Part shown: positions 1-8,006 of the stretch, one piece after another
How the letters are laid out: each line of letters opens with the position of its first letter
Position numbering within the stretch: the first letter of the stretch is position 1
Source: Flavobacteriales bacterium
Lineage (GTDB): Bacteria > Bacteroidota > Bacteroidia > Flavobacteriales_D > Sanyastnellaceae
Length of the DNA stretch: 57,525 nucleotides
Reading direction: 5' to 3'
Assembly: GCA_947442505.1 (NCBI GenBank)
Contig: CANEVR010000009.1
Span: forward strand, 1 to 57,525
Notes under the pieces: generated by a model
The model's database searches: none
What the model saw: the letters and a program-made list of their open reading frames with translations, nothing else
Told to the model about the DNA's origin: nothing
Position numbers and translations under genes: made by a program

Positions 1-89
1 AGCTCCGTTACTGGGAATTTTCTTTCCGCCAAAATCTGCAACATTTTGGTGCCAACCAAGCCTGTTGCGCCTACTACTGCCACTTTCAT
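1..89 (-). CDS. asd: Aspartate-semialdehyde dehydrogenase, N-terminal fragment
   Basis: Only the first 29 codons lie in the window; the gene runs off the left edge. The translation begins MKVAVVGATGLVGTKMLQIL, the NADP-binding Rossmann start (GATGLVG) of aspartate-semialdehyde dehydrogenase. This enzyme reduces aspartyl phosphate to the semialdehyde on the way to lysine, diaminopimelate, threonine and methionine. It is divergent from the secreted protein at 145, and the two share a 55-bp promoter region. Other NAD(P)-dependent reductases begin similarly, so the call rests on a short stretch. Confidence 0.8.
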   Translation of the reverse strand, partial: MKVAVVGATGLVGTKMLQILAERKFPVTE

Positions 90-121
90 ATATGCGCCTT
101 ATGTGTTTGTTTTTAGAACTA

Positions 122-140
122 CGAAGGTAAAATAGTTTCG
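122..140. promoter_or_regulatory. Divergent -7-like boxes between asd and the lamin-tail gene
   Basis: On the + strand TAGTTTCG (133-140) stands 4 nt before the ATG at 145. On the - strand TACCTTCG (complement of 122-129) stands about 32 nt before the asd start. Each differs at one position from the Bacteroidota -7 consensus TAnnTTTG. The two boxes are nearly adjacent, so the two transcripts probably compete for the same site. Confidence 0.45.
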
Positions 141-144
141 CAGC

Positions 145-2373
145 ATGAAGAGCTTATTCACCCTTTTTATTTCGCTATTGTTTCACCTGTGCCATGGTCA
201 ATGGATGGATTCCTTTTCTGACAATTGGCCGTCGACGGGATGGAGCGGAGATCTTGATGAATTCGTCATCAACAGCAATCATCAACTTCAATCCCAATTC
301 AGTCAGCCCGGTTTTTTTCAATTGCACCATGTCCTATCTGCTGAAGAAAACAACAATGAAATTTCCTGTTTTCTCCGTCAAAACTTTGCTGGGAGTAGCA
401 ACAATTTCGGTCGTCTTTTGATTTATGATCAAGGTATACCAGACAGTGTGGGTCATAACAACAATGCGGGGGTCCGGGGTTGGGTCATTCAATGGGGCAA
501 TGCAGGAAGTGCTGACTTGATTCAAATCTTTTGGAATGATGGGCCGTTATGGGAGCCTTTGGCAGAAGTTTTCCCCATTGCCAATGGTGTATATGGCCAT
601 TTTAAACTCGTCCAAGATTCGATGGTTCATTTTTACTTTCAAGACAACGACTCCACAGATTTTTTTCCTTTGCTCCACACACCAATTCCTGAAGGATTTC
701 AACCCTCACACCTTTGTATTCAATCCCAATGCACCAGTTCCAATGTGCTCAACTTTTATTGGGACGATTTTTACTTTGGACCAAGCATCGTGCCCATTCA
801 ACCGATGAACACTGGGAAAAGAAGCATCGTTATCAATGAATTGCTCCCAGATCCCGACCCGCCCAGTCCATTTGGAAAAAGTGAATTCATTGAACTATAC
901 AACAACACGCCAGATAGCATTTGGCTTGGAGGATGGACTTTGTACAATACAACAACAGCGCATTCATTGCCCAACAAATTTATTGGACCTCATGATTACG
1001 TTATTCTTTGTCAGGCAGATGATACCGTATTTTATGAAAACCAATGCTGGGGTTTAGAAAGTTTTTCTGCCTTGACCAATACAGGTGATAGCCTCACTTT
1101 ATGCTCCCCCGATGGCAGCATCGTGGATGTCTTTCAATACAACTTGGAAACCTATCAAAATCCAAACAAGACAGAAGGAGGTTGGTCACTGGAACAGCGC
1201 AATCCCCTATTGCCCTGCTCTGGAAGTTTCAACTGGTCGGCTTGTATTCATTCCAATGGAGCCACTCCCGGAACCCACAATGCATCACTGGACTCAACCT
1301 TTCATGCACCAGAACCCATGATGATCGATTGGGGATTGGATCCACATCCACGCCTCTACCTTTGGTCCAATTTGCCATGGGAACAAGACAGCCTGACCAT
1401 TCAACTGGACAATCAGATACAAACATGGCCTTGTACCTCATCGGGCGATAGCCTCATCGTTGAACTACCCGCATATACTGAAAATACCCTACTCTCCATT
1501 GATTCTGTGGTTTTCTGCAAGCAATCATTGCCAGTTCAAATTGAAATCAATGTCCCTGTCATACAAACATTTTCTGGTCAGGATGTCCTTTTGAACGAGA
1601 TCCTTTTCCATCCCAAAGAAGGACAAAGCCCCTACATTGAACTATACAACAACAGCGATGTAAACATTGCATTGGATAAACTTTGGATTGAAAATCAAAG
1701 CGGAACGCTTCATGGTATGCAACGCCACCACCACTTTATTCGTGCACATGACCGAATAGCGTTGACTGAAAAAGAGATGCCATCCAAATGCCCCTCCGAT
1801 AGAATCCATTTGGTCACTCAATTGCCCTACATGACCATTGAAGAAGGAGTTATTTACTTGGGTCATGACTTTTACAAGATAGACACTTTGGCCTACCAAG
1901 ACAGTATGCATCATCCTTATCTCATCGATACAGAAGGAGTCTCATTGGAGCGGGTTGAAGGAGACTTGACCAAAGAGACATGGCTCTCAGCCAGCGCAGG
2001 AGAAGGAGGTCAAACACCAGGTTGTCCCAATTCACAACAATGGAATTATTCATTGAACGAAATCCAATTTCAATGCACCCCAGAATATTTCAGTCCCAAT
2101 CAAGATGGTTACCAAGACATCATTGCCTTCTCATACCAGGGCGAGCAAGCTGGAGTTGAAACCCAATTGAGGATCCTTTCCCAGGAGGGTTATGAAATGA
2201 AAACCATCTCTTCGGGAGAATGGCAAGGCCTTCAGGCCCAGTGGACATGGGATGGAACAGACAATACTCAAGTGCTTTGTCCTCCAGGATTGTACTTTGC
2301 CTTGTTGGAGGTTTGGACAGGGCAAAGTCCCCGAGCGCACAAGACCATTAAATCCTTTGTACTTTCGCCATGA
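145..2373 (+). CDS. Secreted lamin-tail-domain protein with C-terminal CHU_C/FlgD-like domain
   Basis: A 742-aa exported protein. Residues 1-18 are a signal peptide ending HGQ. Residues 20-215 form a beta-rich region of unknown family. Two lamin-tail (LTD) modules follow, at about 226-335 (VINELLPDP...EFIELYNN) and 479-590 (LLNEILFHP...YIELYNN). The C-terminus (about 645-742; FSPNQDGYQD...WDGTDN...PPGLYFALLEV) resembles the gliding-motility C-terminal or FlgD-like Ig domain of Bacteroidota surface proteins, often linked to T9SS type B sorting. It is probably cell-surface or secreted; its substrate is unknown. The gene ends 3 nt before the deacetylase start. Confidence 0.8.
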   Translation: MKSLFTLFISLLFHLCHGQWMDSFSDNWPSTGWSGDLDEFVINSNHQLQSQFSQPGFFQLHHVLSAEENNNEISCFLRQNFAGSSNNFGRLLIYDQGIPDSVGHNNNAGVRGWVIQWGNAGSADLIQIFWNDGPLWEPLAEVFPIANGVYGHFKLVQDSMVHFYFQDNDSTDFFPLLHTPIPEGFQPSHLCIQSQCTSSNVLNFYWDDFYFGPSIVPIQPMNTGKRSIVINELLPDPDPPSPFGKSEFIELYNNTPDSIWLGGWTLYNTTTAHSLPNKFIGPHDYVILCQADDTVFYENQCWGLESFSALTNTGDSLTLCSPDGSIVDVFQYNLETYQNPNKTEGGWSLEQRNPLLPCSGSFNWSACIHSNGATPGTHNASLDSTFHAPEPMMIDWGLDPHPRLYLWSNLPWEQDSLTIQLDNQIQTWPCTSSGDSLIVELPAYTENTLLSIDSVVFCKQSLPVQIEINVPVIQTFSGQDVLLNEILFHPKEGQSPYIELYNNSDVNIALDKLWIENQSGTLHGMQRHHHFIRAHDRIALTEKEMPSKCPSDRIHLVTQLPYMTIEEGVIYLGHDFYKIDTLAYQDSMHHPYLIDTEGVSLERVEGDLTKETWLSASAGEGGQTPGCPNSQQWNYSLNEIQFQCTPEYFSPNQDGYQDIIAFSYQGEQAGVETQLRILSQEGYEMKTISSGEWQGLQAQWTWDGTDNTQVLCPPGLYFALLEVWTGQSPRAHKTIKSFVLSP

Positions 2374-2376
2374 AAC

Positions 2377-3009
2377 ATGTATTTACACCAAACACCTCGA
2401 TTGATTCGTGCATTGGGCACCGACTTTTTTTGGCGCATCCCGACCGAAAAAAATGAGGTCTTCTTGACTTTTGATGATGGCCCTACACCCATCATTACTG
2501 AAAAAGTATTGGATATCTTGTCTCACCATCACGCCAAGGCAACCTTCTTTTGCATTGGCAAAAATGTGGACAATCATCCGCAATTGTTTCAAAGAATAAT
2601 GGATGAAGGGCACCAAGTGGGCAATCATACCCAAAGCCACAAAAATGGTTGGAAAACAGGATATGCACAATATTTGCGCGATGTTCTCTCCGCCAAAAAG
2701 AACAATCCATCCACCTTGTTCAGACCGCCATATGGACAAATTAGTCGCACCCAAACCAAGGCATTGCTTCAACATTACTCCATCATCATGTGGGATGTAC
2801 TCACTGGGGATTTTGATGCCACACTATCCGTCGAAACGTGCATAGACAAAGTGCTTCAACTCACCAAGCCCGGGTCCATCATCGTATTTCACGACAGCCT
2901 CAAAGCCAGTCCCATCATGTTACAAGCCCTCCCTGCAGTGTTAGATGCACTCAATCAAAGAGGCTTTCAATTTTCATCCATTCAACCACACCATGTACGT
3001 CGCTCCTAA
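2377..3009 (+). CDS. Polysaccharide deacetylase (NodB-like, CE4)
   Basis: A 210-aa CE4 deacetylase. It has the TFDDGP motif (residues 31-36, catalytic base and metal Asp), the metal-binding NHTQSH (83-88) and RPPYG (116-120). Members remove N- or O-acetyl groups from peptidoglycan, chitin-like or other glycans. No clear signal peptide is present, although residues 1-20 are mildly hydrophobic. The ATG at 2377 lies 3 nt after the previous stop, and a TACTTTCG box (2360-2367) precedes it. The 3' end overlaps the rsmA start by 17 nt. Confidence 0.88.
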   Translation: MYLHQTPRLIRALGTDFFWRIPTEKNEVFLTFDDGPTPIITEKVLDILSHHHAKATFFCIGKNVDNHPQLFQRIMDEGHQVGNHTQSHKNGWKTGYAQYLRDVLSAKKNNPSTLFRPPYGQISRTQTKALLQHYSIIMWDVLTGDFDATLSVETCIDKVLQLTKPGSIIVFHDSLKASPIMLQALPAVLDALNQRGFQFSSIQPHHVRRS

Positions 3010-3757
3010 AAAACACCTGGGCCAACACTTTTTGATTAACCCTCAAATTGCCGCAGACATTGCACAAGCTCTTACTGGGTTTGGGGGGTACCAAAAAATA
3101 CTAGAAATTGGTCCAGGTACAGGCGCTTTGACGCAACATCTATTGCAACTGCCCTATGAAACGCATGTGGTAGAGGTGGACCAACAATCCATCGTCTACT
3201 TGCACCTTCATTATCCACAACTGAAGAACCGCATTCATTCTGCCGACTTTTTAAAAATGGATCTGGTGGATTTTTCCAAAGAACCCATTGCTGTGATTGG
3301 AAATTTCCCTTACAATATCTCGTCCCAAATATTGTTTCATGTTTTGGATTTCAAGGACCATGTTCCTGAATTGGTAGGTATGTTTCAAAAAGAAGTCGCC
3401 TTGCGGGTTGCCAATGGACCTGGAACGAGAGATTACGGGATTCTCAGCGTATTAATTCAGGCTTGGTATGACGTGGAATACTTGTTCACTGTGAACGAGA
3501 ACGAGTTTAATCCACCTCCCAAAGTAAAGAGCGGAGTCATCCGAATGAAACGGAAAGAAAATTCTTCGCTGGGTTGTAATGAACAACAATTTATTCAATT
3601 GGTCAAACTGGCATTTAATCAACGCAGAAAAACATTGCGCAACTCCATCAAAAGTCTCATTGCACACAAAAATTGGGAACATGACATTCTCCAGAAACGA
3701 CCAGAGCAATTGGGGGTTGCGGAATTTATATGGCTAACCAACGAAGTTTTTTCCTAA
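2993..3757 (+). CDS. rsmA: 16S rRNA dimethyladenosine transferase RsmA/KsgA
   Basis: RsmA dimethylates two adjacent adenines in helix 45 of 16S rRNA with SAM, a late step of small-subunit assembly. The ATG at 2993 is chosen because it gives the family start MYVAPKKHLGQHFL; a longer frame reaches back to 2945 but adds non-homologous residues. SAM motif I is EIGPGTGAL, and the catalytic motif is NFPY (within GNFPYNISSQ), equivalent to N(L/I)PY of the family. At 254 aa it has the normal length. It overlaps the deacetylase gene by 17 nt. Confidence 0.95.
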   Translation: MYVAPKKHLGQHFLINPQIAADIAQALTGFGGYQKILEIGPGTGALTQHLLQLPYETHVVEVDQQSIVYLHLHYPQLKNRIHSADFLKMDLVDFSKEPIAVIGNFPYNISSQILFHVLDFKDHVPELVGMFQKEVALRVANGPGTRDYGILSVLIQAWYDVEYLFTVNENEFNPPPKVKSGVIRMKRKENSSLGCNEQQFIQLVKLAFNQRRKTLRNSIKSLIAHKNWEHDILQKRPEQLGVAEFIWLTNEVFS

Positions 3758-3789
3758 GGAAATTCATTGTCCTCAATGGTGTTATCCGT

Positions 3790-3797
3790 TACCTTTG
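3790..3797 (+). promoter_or_regulatory. -7 promoter box of fbp (TACCTTTG)
   Basis: An exact match to TAnnTTTG, 4 nt before the ATG at 3802. An ATTG at 3766-3769, 20 nt upstream, could serve as the -33 element. The predicted transcription start falls on or beside the start codon, so the mRNA would be leaderless or nearly so. Confidence 0.6.
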
Positions 3798-3801
3798 AAG
3801 C

Positions 3802-4809
3802 ATGAGCATGGTTACCTTGAATGAATTCATCATGGAGCGTCAAGCGGACTTTCCGTTTGCCTCTGGAGATTTAAGTAGATTGTTGGCAGATATTAGCATT
3901 GCCGCCAAAATCATCAACCATAAGGTAAACAAGGCTGGTCTTCAGGACATCTTGGGCGCAGAAAGCACTACCAATATTCAAGGCGAGACACAAATGAAAT
4001 TGGATGTTTTCTCTGATCAAGCCTTACTCAATGCGGTGAAATGGGGAGGACAGGTTTGCGGGGCCGGCAGTGAAGAAAACGAAAAGTATTTTGCATTCGA
4101 CCTAGAGCACTGCCGCAAGGCCAAGTATGTCATTTTGTTTGATCCATTGGATGGTTCATCCAACATTGATGTCAATGTGAGCATTGGCACTATTTTCTCC
4201 ATACACAGAAGAAAAAGTTCATTGGGTGATTTGGCCAATGTCAATGACTTTTTACAAAAAGGTTCCGATCAAGTAGCTGCCGGATATGTAATATACGGAT
4301 CATCCACCATGTTGGTCTACACCACTGGACATGGGGTTAATGGTTTTACGCTAGAACCCAGTATTGGAGAATTTTGCCTGTCACATGCCGATATGAAATT
4401 TCCAGAGACCAGCACCATGTACAGCATCAATGAAGGCAACATGGCCAGCTGTTCTAAAGGTGTTCAAACCTATGTCAACTACTGCAAGAGTGTTGACAAA
4501 AAGAACAACTTACCATACACCGCCAGATACATTGGATCCTTGGTAGCTGACTTTCACAGAAACCTCATCAAGGGAGGAATTTACATTTACCCCGGTACCA
4601 AAAAAAATACAGAGGGAAAATTGCGATTGCAATATGAATGCAATCCATTGGCCTTTATCGCGGAACAGGCGGGCGGAAAAGCATCCGATGGTAAAAACAG
4701 AATTCTTGATATCCAACCCAAAGACCTTCACCAAAGAACGCCATTTTTCATCGGACCTGTTAAAATGGTTGAAAAGGTAGAAGAATTTATTCGCGAATTG
4801 GACAACTAA
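3802..4809 (+). CDS. fbp: Fructose-1,6-bisphosphatase class I
   Basis: A 335-aa class I FBPase, which hydrolyses fructose 1,6-bisphosphate to fructose 6-phosphate in gluconeogenesis. The signature [17 protein letters not shown] is intact, containing the metal-binding Asp pair. Other family blocks include [10 protein letters not shown], the substrate-binding [11 protein letters not shown] and the C-terminal [10 protein letters not shown]. Two in-frame ATGs (3802 and 3808) are possible; the first is preferred because it follows the -7 box by 4 nt. It is probably a monocistronic start for the downstream glycosyltransferase and pyrC as well. Confidence 0.95.
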   Translation: MSMVTLNEFIMERQADFPFASGDLSRLLADISIAAKIINHKVNKAGLQDILGAESTTNIQGETQMKLDVFSDQALLNAVKWGGQVCGAGSEENEKYFAFDLEHCRKAKYVILFDPLDGSSNIDVNVSIGTIFSIHRRKSSLGDLANVNDFLQKGSDQVAAGYVIYGSSTMLVYTTGHGVNGFTLEPSIGEFCLSHADMKFPETSTMYSINEGNMASCSKGVQTYVNYCKSVDKKNNLPYTARYIGSLVADFHRNLIKGGIYIYPGTKKNTEGKLRLQYECNPLAFIAEQAGGKASDGKNRILDIQPKDLHQRTPFFIGPVKMVEKVEEFIRELDN

Positions 4810-4823
4810 TCATTGTGCCATTC

Positions 4824-4831
4824 TATATTTG
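4824..4831 (+). promoter_or_regulatory. -7 promoter box before the glycosyltransferase (TATATTTG)
   Basis: An exact TAnnTTTG match 16 nt upstream of the GTG at 4848. It lies downstream of the alternative GTG at 4815, which argues that 4848 is the true start. Confidence 0.5.
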
Positions 4832-4847
4832 TAACAATTCCACTTTT

Positions 4848-5555
4848 GTGAAAAATCCATTGGTCATCATTCCCACTTACAACGAAAAAGAAAACGTTGT
4901 AAACATGATTCAAACCGTCATGAATTTGTCCATGGCGTTTGACATTTTGTTTGTGGATGATGGTTCGCCTGATGGAACCGCACAATTGATACAAGAACAA
5001 CAATCCGTTTTTCCCAATAGAATTCACCTCCTACAACGTACAGGAAAATTGGGTTTGGGAACTGCCTACATTGCGGGATTCCGTTGGGCAATAGATGAGA
5101 AGTATGATTTCATCTGTGAGATGGATTGCGATTTCTCTCATACTCCACAAGATTTGGTTAGACTGGTTGATGCCTGTCATCAAGGAGCTGACATGAGTGT
5201 AGGCTCTCGATATACCAAAGGCGGAGGAGTGGTAGATTGGCCCTTGAAAAGAAGGGTGATGAGCAAAGGAGCTGGTGTCTACGTCAATTTGGTTTTGGGA
5301 CTGGGTGTGAAAGATGCTACTGCAGGTTTTGTTTGTTACAAAAGACAAGTTCTTGAATCACTTGATCTGAGTAGTATCCGATTTATTGGTTATGCTTTTC
5401 AAATTGAAATGAAATACAAAACCAAGCGACAAGGCTTCACCATCAAGGAAGTCCCCATTGTCTTTAAAGACCGCGTCCTTGGAAAAAGTAAAATGAGTCT
5501 GAATATTTTCAATGAAGCCTTTCTCGGTGTCTTGAAAATGCGTTTAAACGGTTAA
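4848..5555 (+). CDS. Polyprenol-phosphate mannosyltransferase-like GT2 glycosyltransferase
   Basis: A family 2 glycosyltransferase resembling dolichol/polyprenol monophosphomannose synthase, which moves a hexose from a nucleotide sugar to a lipid phosphate for envelope glycan assembly. Visible motifs are IIPTYNEKENV, VDDGSPDGTA and the metal-binding DCDFSHTP, plus DATAGFVCYKR. There is no C-terminal membrane segment, so this is the short soluble form (235 aa from the GTG at 4848). An upstream GTG (4815) would add 11 residues not expected in the family. The stop TAA is followed 1 nt later by the pyrC ATG, implying cotranslation. Confidence 0.88.
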   Translation: MKNPLVIIPTYNEKENVVNMIQTVMNLSMAFDILFVDDGSPDGTAQLIQEQQSVFPNRIHLLQRTGKLGLGTAYIAGFRWAIDEKYDFICEMDCDFSHTPQDLVRLVDACHQGADMSVGSRYTKGGGVVDWPLKRRVMSKGAGVYVNLVLGLGVKDATAGFVCYKRQVLESLDLSSIRFIGYAFQIEMKYKTKRQGFTIKEVPIVFKDRVLGKSKMSLNIFNEAFLGVLKMRLNG

Positions 5556-5556
5556 T

Positions 5557-6894
5557 ATGAAAACTTTAATCAAAAATATCACTGTTGTCAATGAAGGCAA
5601 CATGGTGTTGGCTGATGTGGTTTTAGAAAATGAAATCATCGCAGATATTTGTGAGGCCAACAGTATTCCAGATGATCAATTCTCTCAAATTATTGATGGC
5701 ACTGGGAAACATTTATTGCCAGGATTCATCGACGATCAAGTGCACTTCAGAGAACCTGGGCTGACGCACAAAGGAGAAATTTACACTGAAGCAAAAGCCG
5801 CAATTGCTGGTGGAATCACCAGTTATATGGAGATGCCCAATACAGTTCCCAATACTGTCACATTTGAGGAGTTGGAAAAAAAATACCACAGGGCTTCAGA
5901 GGTGTCGTTGGCCAACTATTCTTTTTACATGGGTGCCACCCAAACCAATGCCCACTTGATGCCTGATATCGACATAAAAAATGTTTGTGGCGTTAAAATA
6001 TTCATGGGATCATCCACAGGAAATATGTTGGTGGATAATGAGGAAAGCCTGAACGCCATTTTCAAAAATGCAAAGACGTTGATTGCAACCCATTGTGAAG
6101 ATGACAAAATGATTGCCGACAATTTAGAACGCATTCAGAGACTTTACCCTGCTGGCATTCCAGTTGATCAGCACCCCATTATTCGCAATGCTGAGGCATG
6201 CTATGCCTCCTCTTCCAAAGCCATTGCATTGGCCAAAAAGCATGATGCTCAGCTGCATATACTCCATATTAGTACCGCCAAGGAAATTGACTTATTTACC
6301 AATGAAGATTTAAAAAATAAGCGAATCACAGCTGAGGCTTGTGTCCACCATCTTTGGTTCAGTGATGCAGACTATGCAACATTGGGAAGTAGAATCAAAT
6401 GGAATCCTGCAGTAAAAACGACAGATGACAGAGCCGCTATCCGACAAGCCTTGAAAGATGGGTTCATCGATGTGCTCGCAACAGATCATGCTCCCCATAC
6501 TTTGTCTGAAAAAGCCAATGCTTACGGTTCCTGTCCAAGCGGTGGGCCTTTGGTACAACATGCCCTTCCAGCATTATTGGAAATGTGCCATCAAGGTATT
6601 TTCAGTATAACTGAAGTAGTTCAGAAGGCAAGTCACAATGTTGCTCTTTTGTACAATATTGCGCAACGCGGATTTATTCGAAAAGGATATCAGGCGGACT
6701 TGGTGATGGTTGATCTCAACGCCACCTGGTTGGCTACAGATGAAAACAGTTTGTACAAATGTCAGTGGACGCCATTTCACAATACCCTATTCCACAACAA
6801 AGTGGAACGCACTTGGGTCAATGGTAGATGCGTATACAACAATGGGCAATTTGATGAACAAGTAAAGGGTCAACAACTCACTTTCCAGCGATGA
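5557..6894 (+). CDS. pyrC: Dihydroorotase (class I type)
   Basis: A 445-aa amidohydrolase that closes carbamoyl aspartate to dihydroorotate in pyrimidine synthesis. The motifs GFIDDQVHFREPG (about 56-68), MEMPNTVPNT, VKIFMGSSTGNML (carboxylated Lys), ATHCEDD, LHILHIST and ATDHAPHT supply the metal centre. The usual D-x-H-x-H-x-R reads D-D-Q-V-H-F-R, so the first metal His is Gln61. I recall the same substitution in other Bacteroidota dihydroorotases. The ATGA overlap with the DUF4296 gene is typical of this phylum. Confidence 0.93.
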   Translation: MKTLIKNITVVNEGNMVLADVVLENEIIADICEANSIPDDQFSQIIDGTGKHLLPGFIDDQVHFREPGLTHKGEIYTEAKAAIAGGITSYMEMPNTVPNTVTFEELEKKYHRASEVSLANYSFYMGATQTNAHLMPDIDIKNVCGVKIFMGSSTGNMLVDNEESLNAIFKNAKTLIATHCEDDKMIADNLERIQRLYPAGIPVDQHPIIRNAEACYASSSKAIALAKKHDAQLHILHISTAKEIDLFTNEDLKNKRITAEACVHHLWFSDADYATLGSRIKWNPAVKTTDDRAAIRQALKDGFIDVLATDHAPHTLSEKANAYGSCPSGGPLVQHALPALLEMCHQGIFSITEVVQKASHNVALLYNIAQRGFIRKGYQADLVMVDLNATWLATDENSLYKCQWTPFHNTLFHNKVERTWVNGRCVYNNGQFDEQVKGQQLTFQR

Positions 6895-7295
6895 AAGCCT
6901 TCAGCATGCTCTTAATCGCAATCTTGTGGGTGGCCTGCAACAATAACCCCACGAGCGATAAAGCCAAAATGAATGTCAAACAAACAGCAGACGTGATGCT
7001 CGAACTCAGATTGGCCAATGCTGCGTACAACCTTTACCACAATCAATTGGAAGAGAAAGACAGGGATTGGACTCCTTACCAAGCAGAAATATTCCAACGG
7101 CTTAAAGCACAACCTGAAGATTTTTCATCTTCCTTAAAAATTCACTCCCAATATCCTGACAGCATCCTTTTAATGGACAGTTTGATTTTGACTAAATTGG
7201 AAATGAAATCAAGGAAGGAGATTCAACCAGGCATTGATGCTCATCATCCCATAAAAAAGTACAAGGGACACATCCACAGACAAGGCGGTGAGTAA
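6891..7295 (+). CDS. DUF4296 lipoprotein
   Basis: A 134-aa protein with a lipoprotein signal (MKAFSMLLIAILWVAC, lipobox WVAC with Cys16) and a helical domain at about 28-105 (ELRLANAAYNLYH...YQAEIFQRL...YPDSILLMDSL) that fits DUF4296, a Bacteroidota family of unknown function. It is commonly found next to dihydroorotase, as here (4-nt ATGA overlap). It is probably anchored in a membrane. The last 29 codons overlap the 3' end of the convergent membrane-protein gene by 87 bp, which is unusually long. Confidence 0.8.
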   Translation: MKAFSMLLIAILWVACNNNPTSDKAKMNVKQTADVMLELRLANAAYNLYHNQLEEKDRDWTPYQAEIFQRLKAQPEDFSSSLKIHSQYPDSILLMDSLILTKLEMKSRKEIQPGIDAHHPIKKYKGHIHRQGGE

Positions 7296-8006
7296 TTTCT
7301 TTTTGGTCCAAAAGACAACAAAAGGAATTAAAATACACAGTAGAATCCACCCTGGACTAATCTTGGCGGAGAACCCGAGTTGAATTACCACCTCTGCCAA
7401 CAAGGCCAATAAGAAAACACCCAACCACATTGATCTACTCGATTGACTTTCTCTATTCTCATTGATATCGGTAATCATCACCAAAGCGCTAATGAGTAAC
7501 AAGGAAACAACAAAAGCGCTCCAAAAAAAATGAACCGCTTGAAACATCATGGGTATAGTGGCCCAAACAGACCAGCACCAAGCCACTGAAAAAGTCTTGA
7601 TAAAATATACATCTCTGCTCGACCAAGTAATCATTTTAAGCAATGCCTTAGGGTAATAGACCAAAGCCATCACTGCTGCTGAAACAATCATAACAATGGG
7701 CAACGCGGAAATGGATGTATGCGAACCAAGCTGGGCACTCTGAATAATATAAGCCGCTGCAGATAATACAAATCCATACAAGGTAGCAAAACGATAGGGG
7801 CTCTTACGCTGATCCTCGGGCCACCGCAAAATCAAATAAAAAAGTGCCGAAGAAATCGCGGCCATGGCAACTATGGGCATCGGTATGTGACCCATAAAAA
7901 TATTGACCATTCGTTCAGCCGTCATCCAAGCAGACATGTAAAACACCATGGCGATGCCCGATACCAATGAATAAATCCACCACCAATTGCGTTGTATTCT
8001 CTCCAT
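7209..8006 (-). CDS. Multi-pass membrane protein of unknown function
   Basis: I do not recognise a characterised family. The 265-aa protein (ATG at 8006) has about eight hydrophobic segments, with polar loops near WPEDQRKSPYR, SRDVYFIK and NENRESQSS. The layout is faintly reminiscent of UbiA-like prenyltransferase relatives, but no Asp-rich motif is present. The start at 8006 overlaps the upstream stop by one base (TAATG), so it is translationally coupled; an ATG at 8027 is possible but less likely. Its 3' end overlaps the convergent DUF4296 gene by 87 bp. Confidence 0.72.
   Translation of the reverse strand: MERIQRNWWWIYSLVSGIAMVFYMSAWMTAERMVNIFMGHIPMPIVAMAAISSALFYLILRWPEDQRKSPYRFATLYGFVLSAAAYIIQSAQLGSHTSISALPIVMIVSAAVMALVYYPKALLKMITWSSRDVYFIKTFSVAWCWSVWATIPMMFQAVHFFWSAFVVSLLLISALVMITDINENRESQSSRSMWLGVFLLALLAEVVIQLGFSAKISPGWILLCILIPFVVFWTKKKLLTALSVDVSLVLFYGMMSINAWLNLLP

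Noticed and set aside
2383-2775. 130-codon - strand frame opposite the polysaccharide deacetylase
   Set aside because: The + strand carries clear CE4 motifs over the same bases; the opposite frame is a codon shadow.
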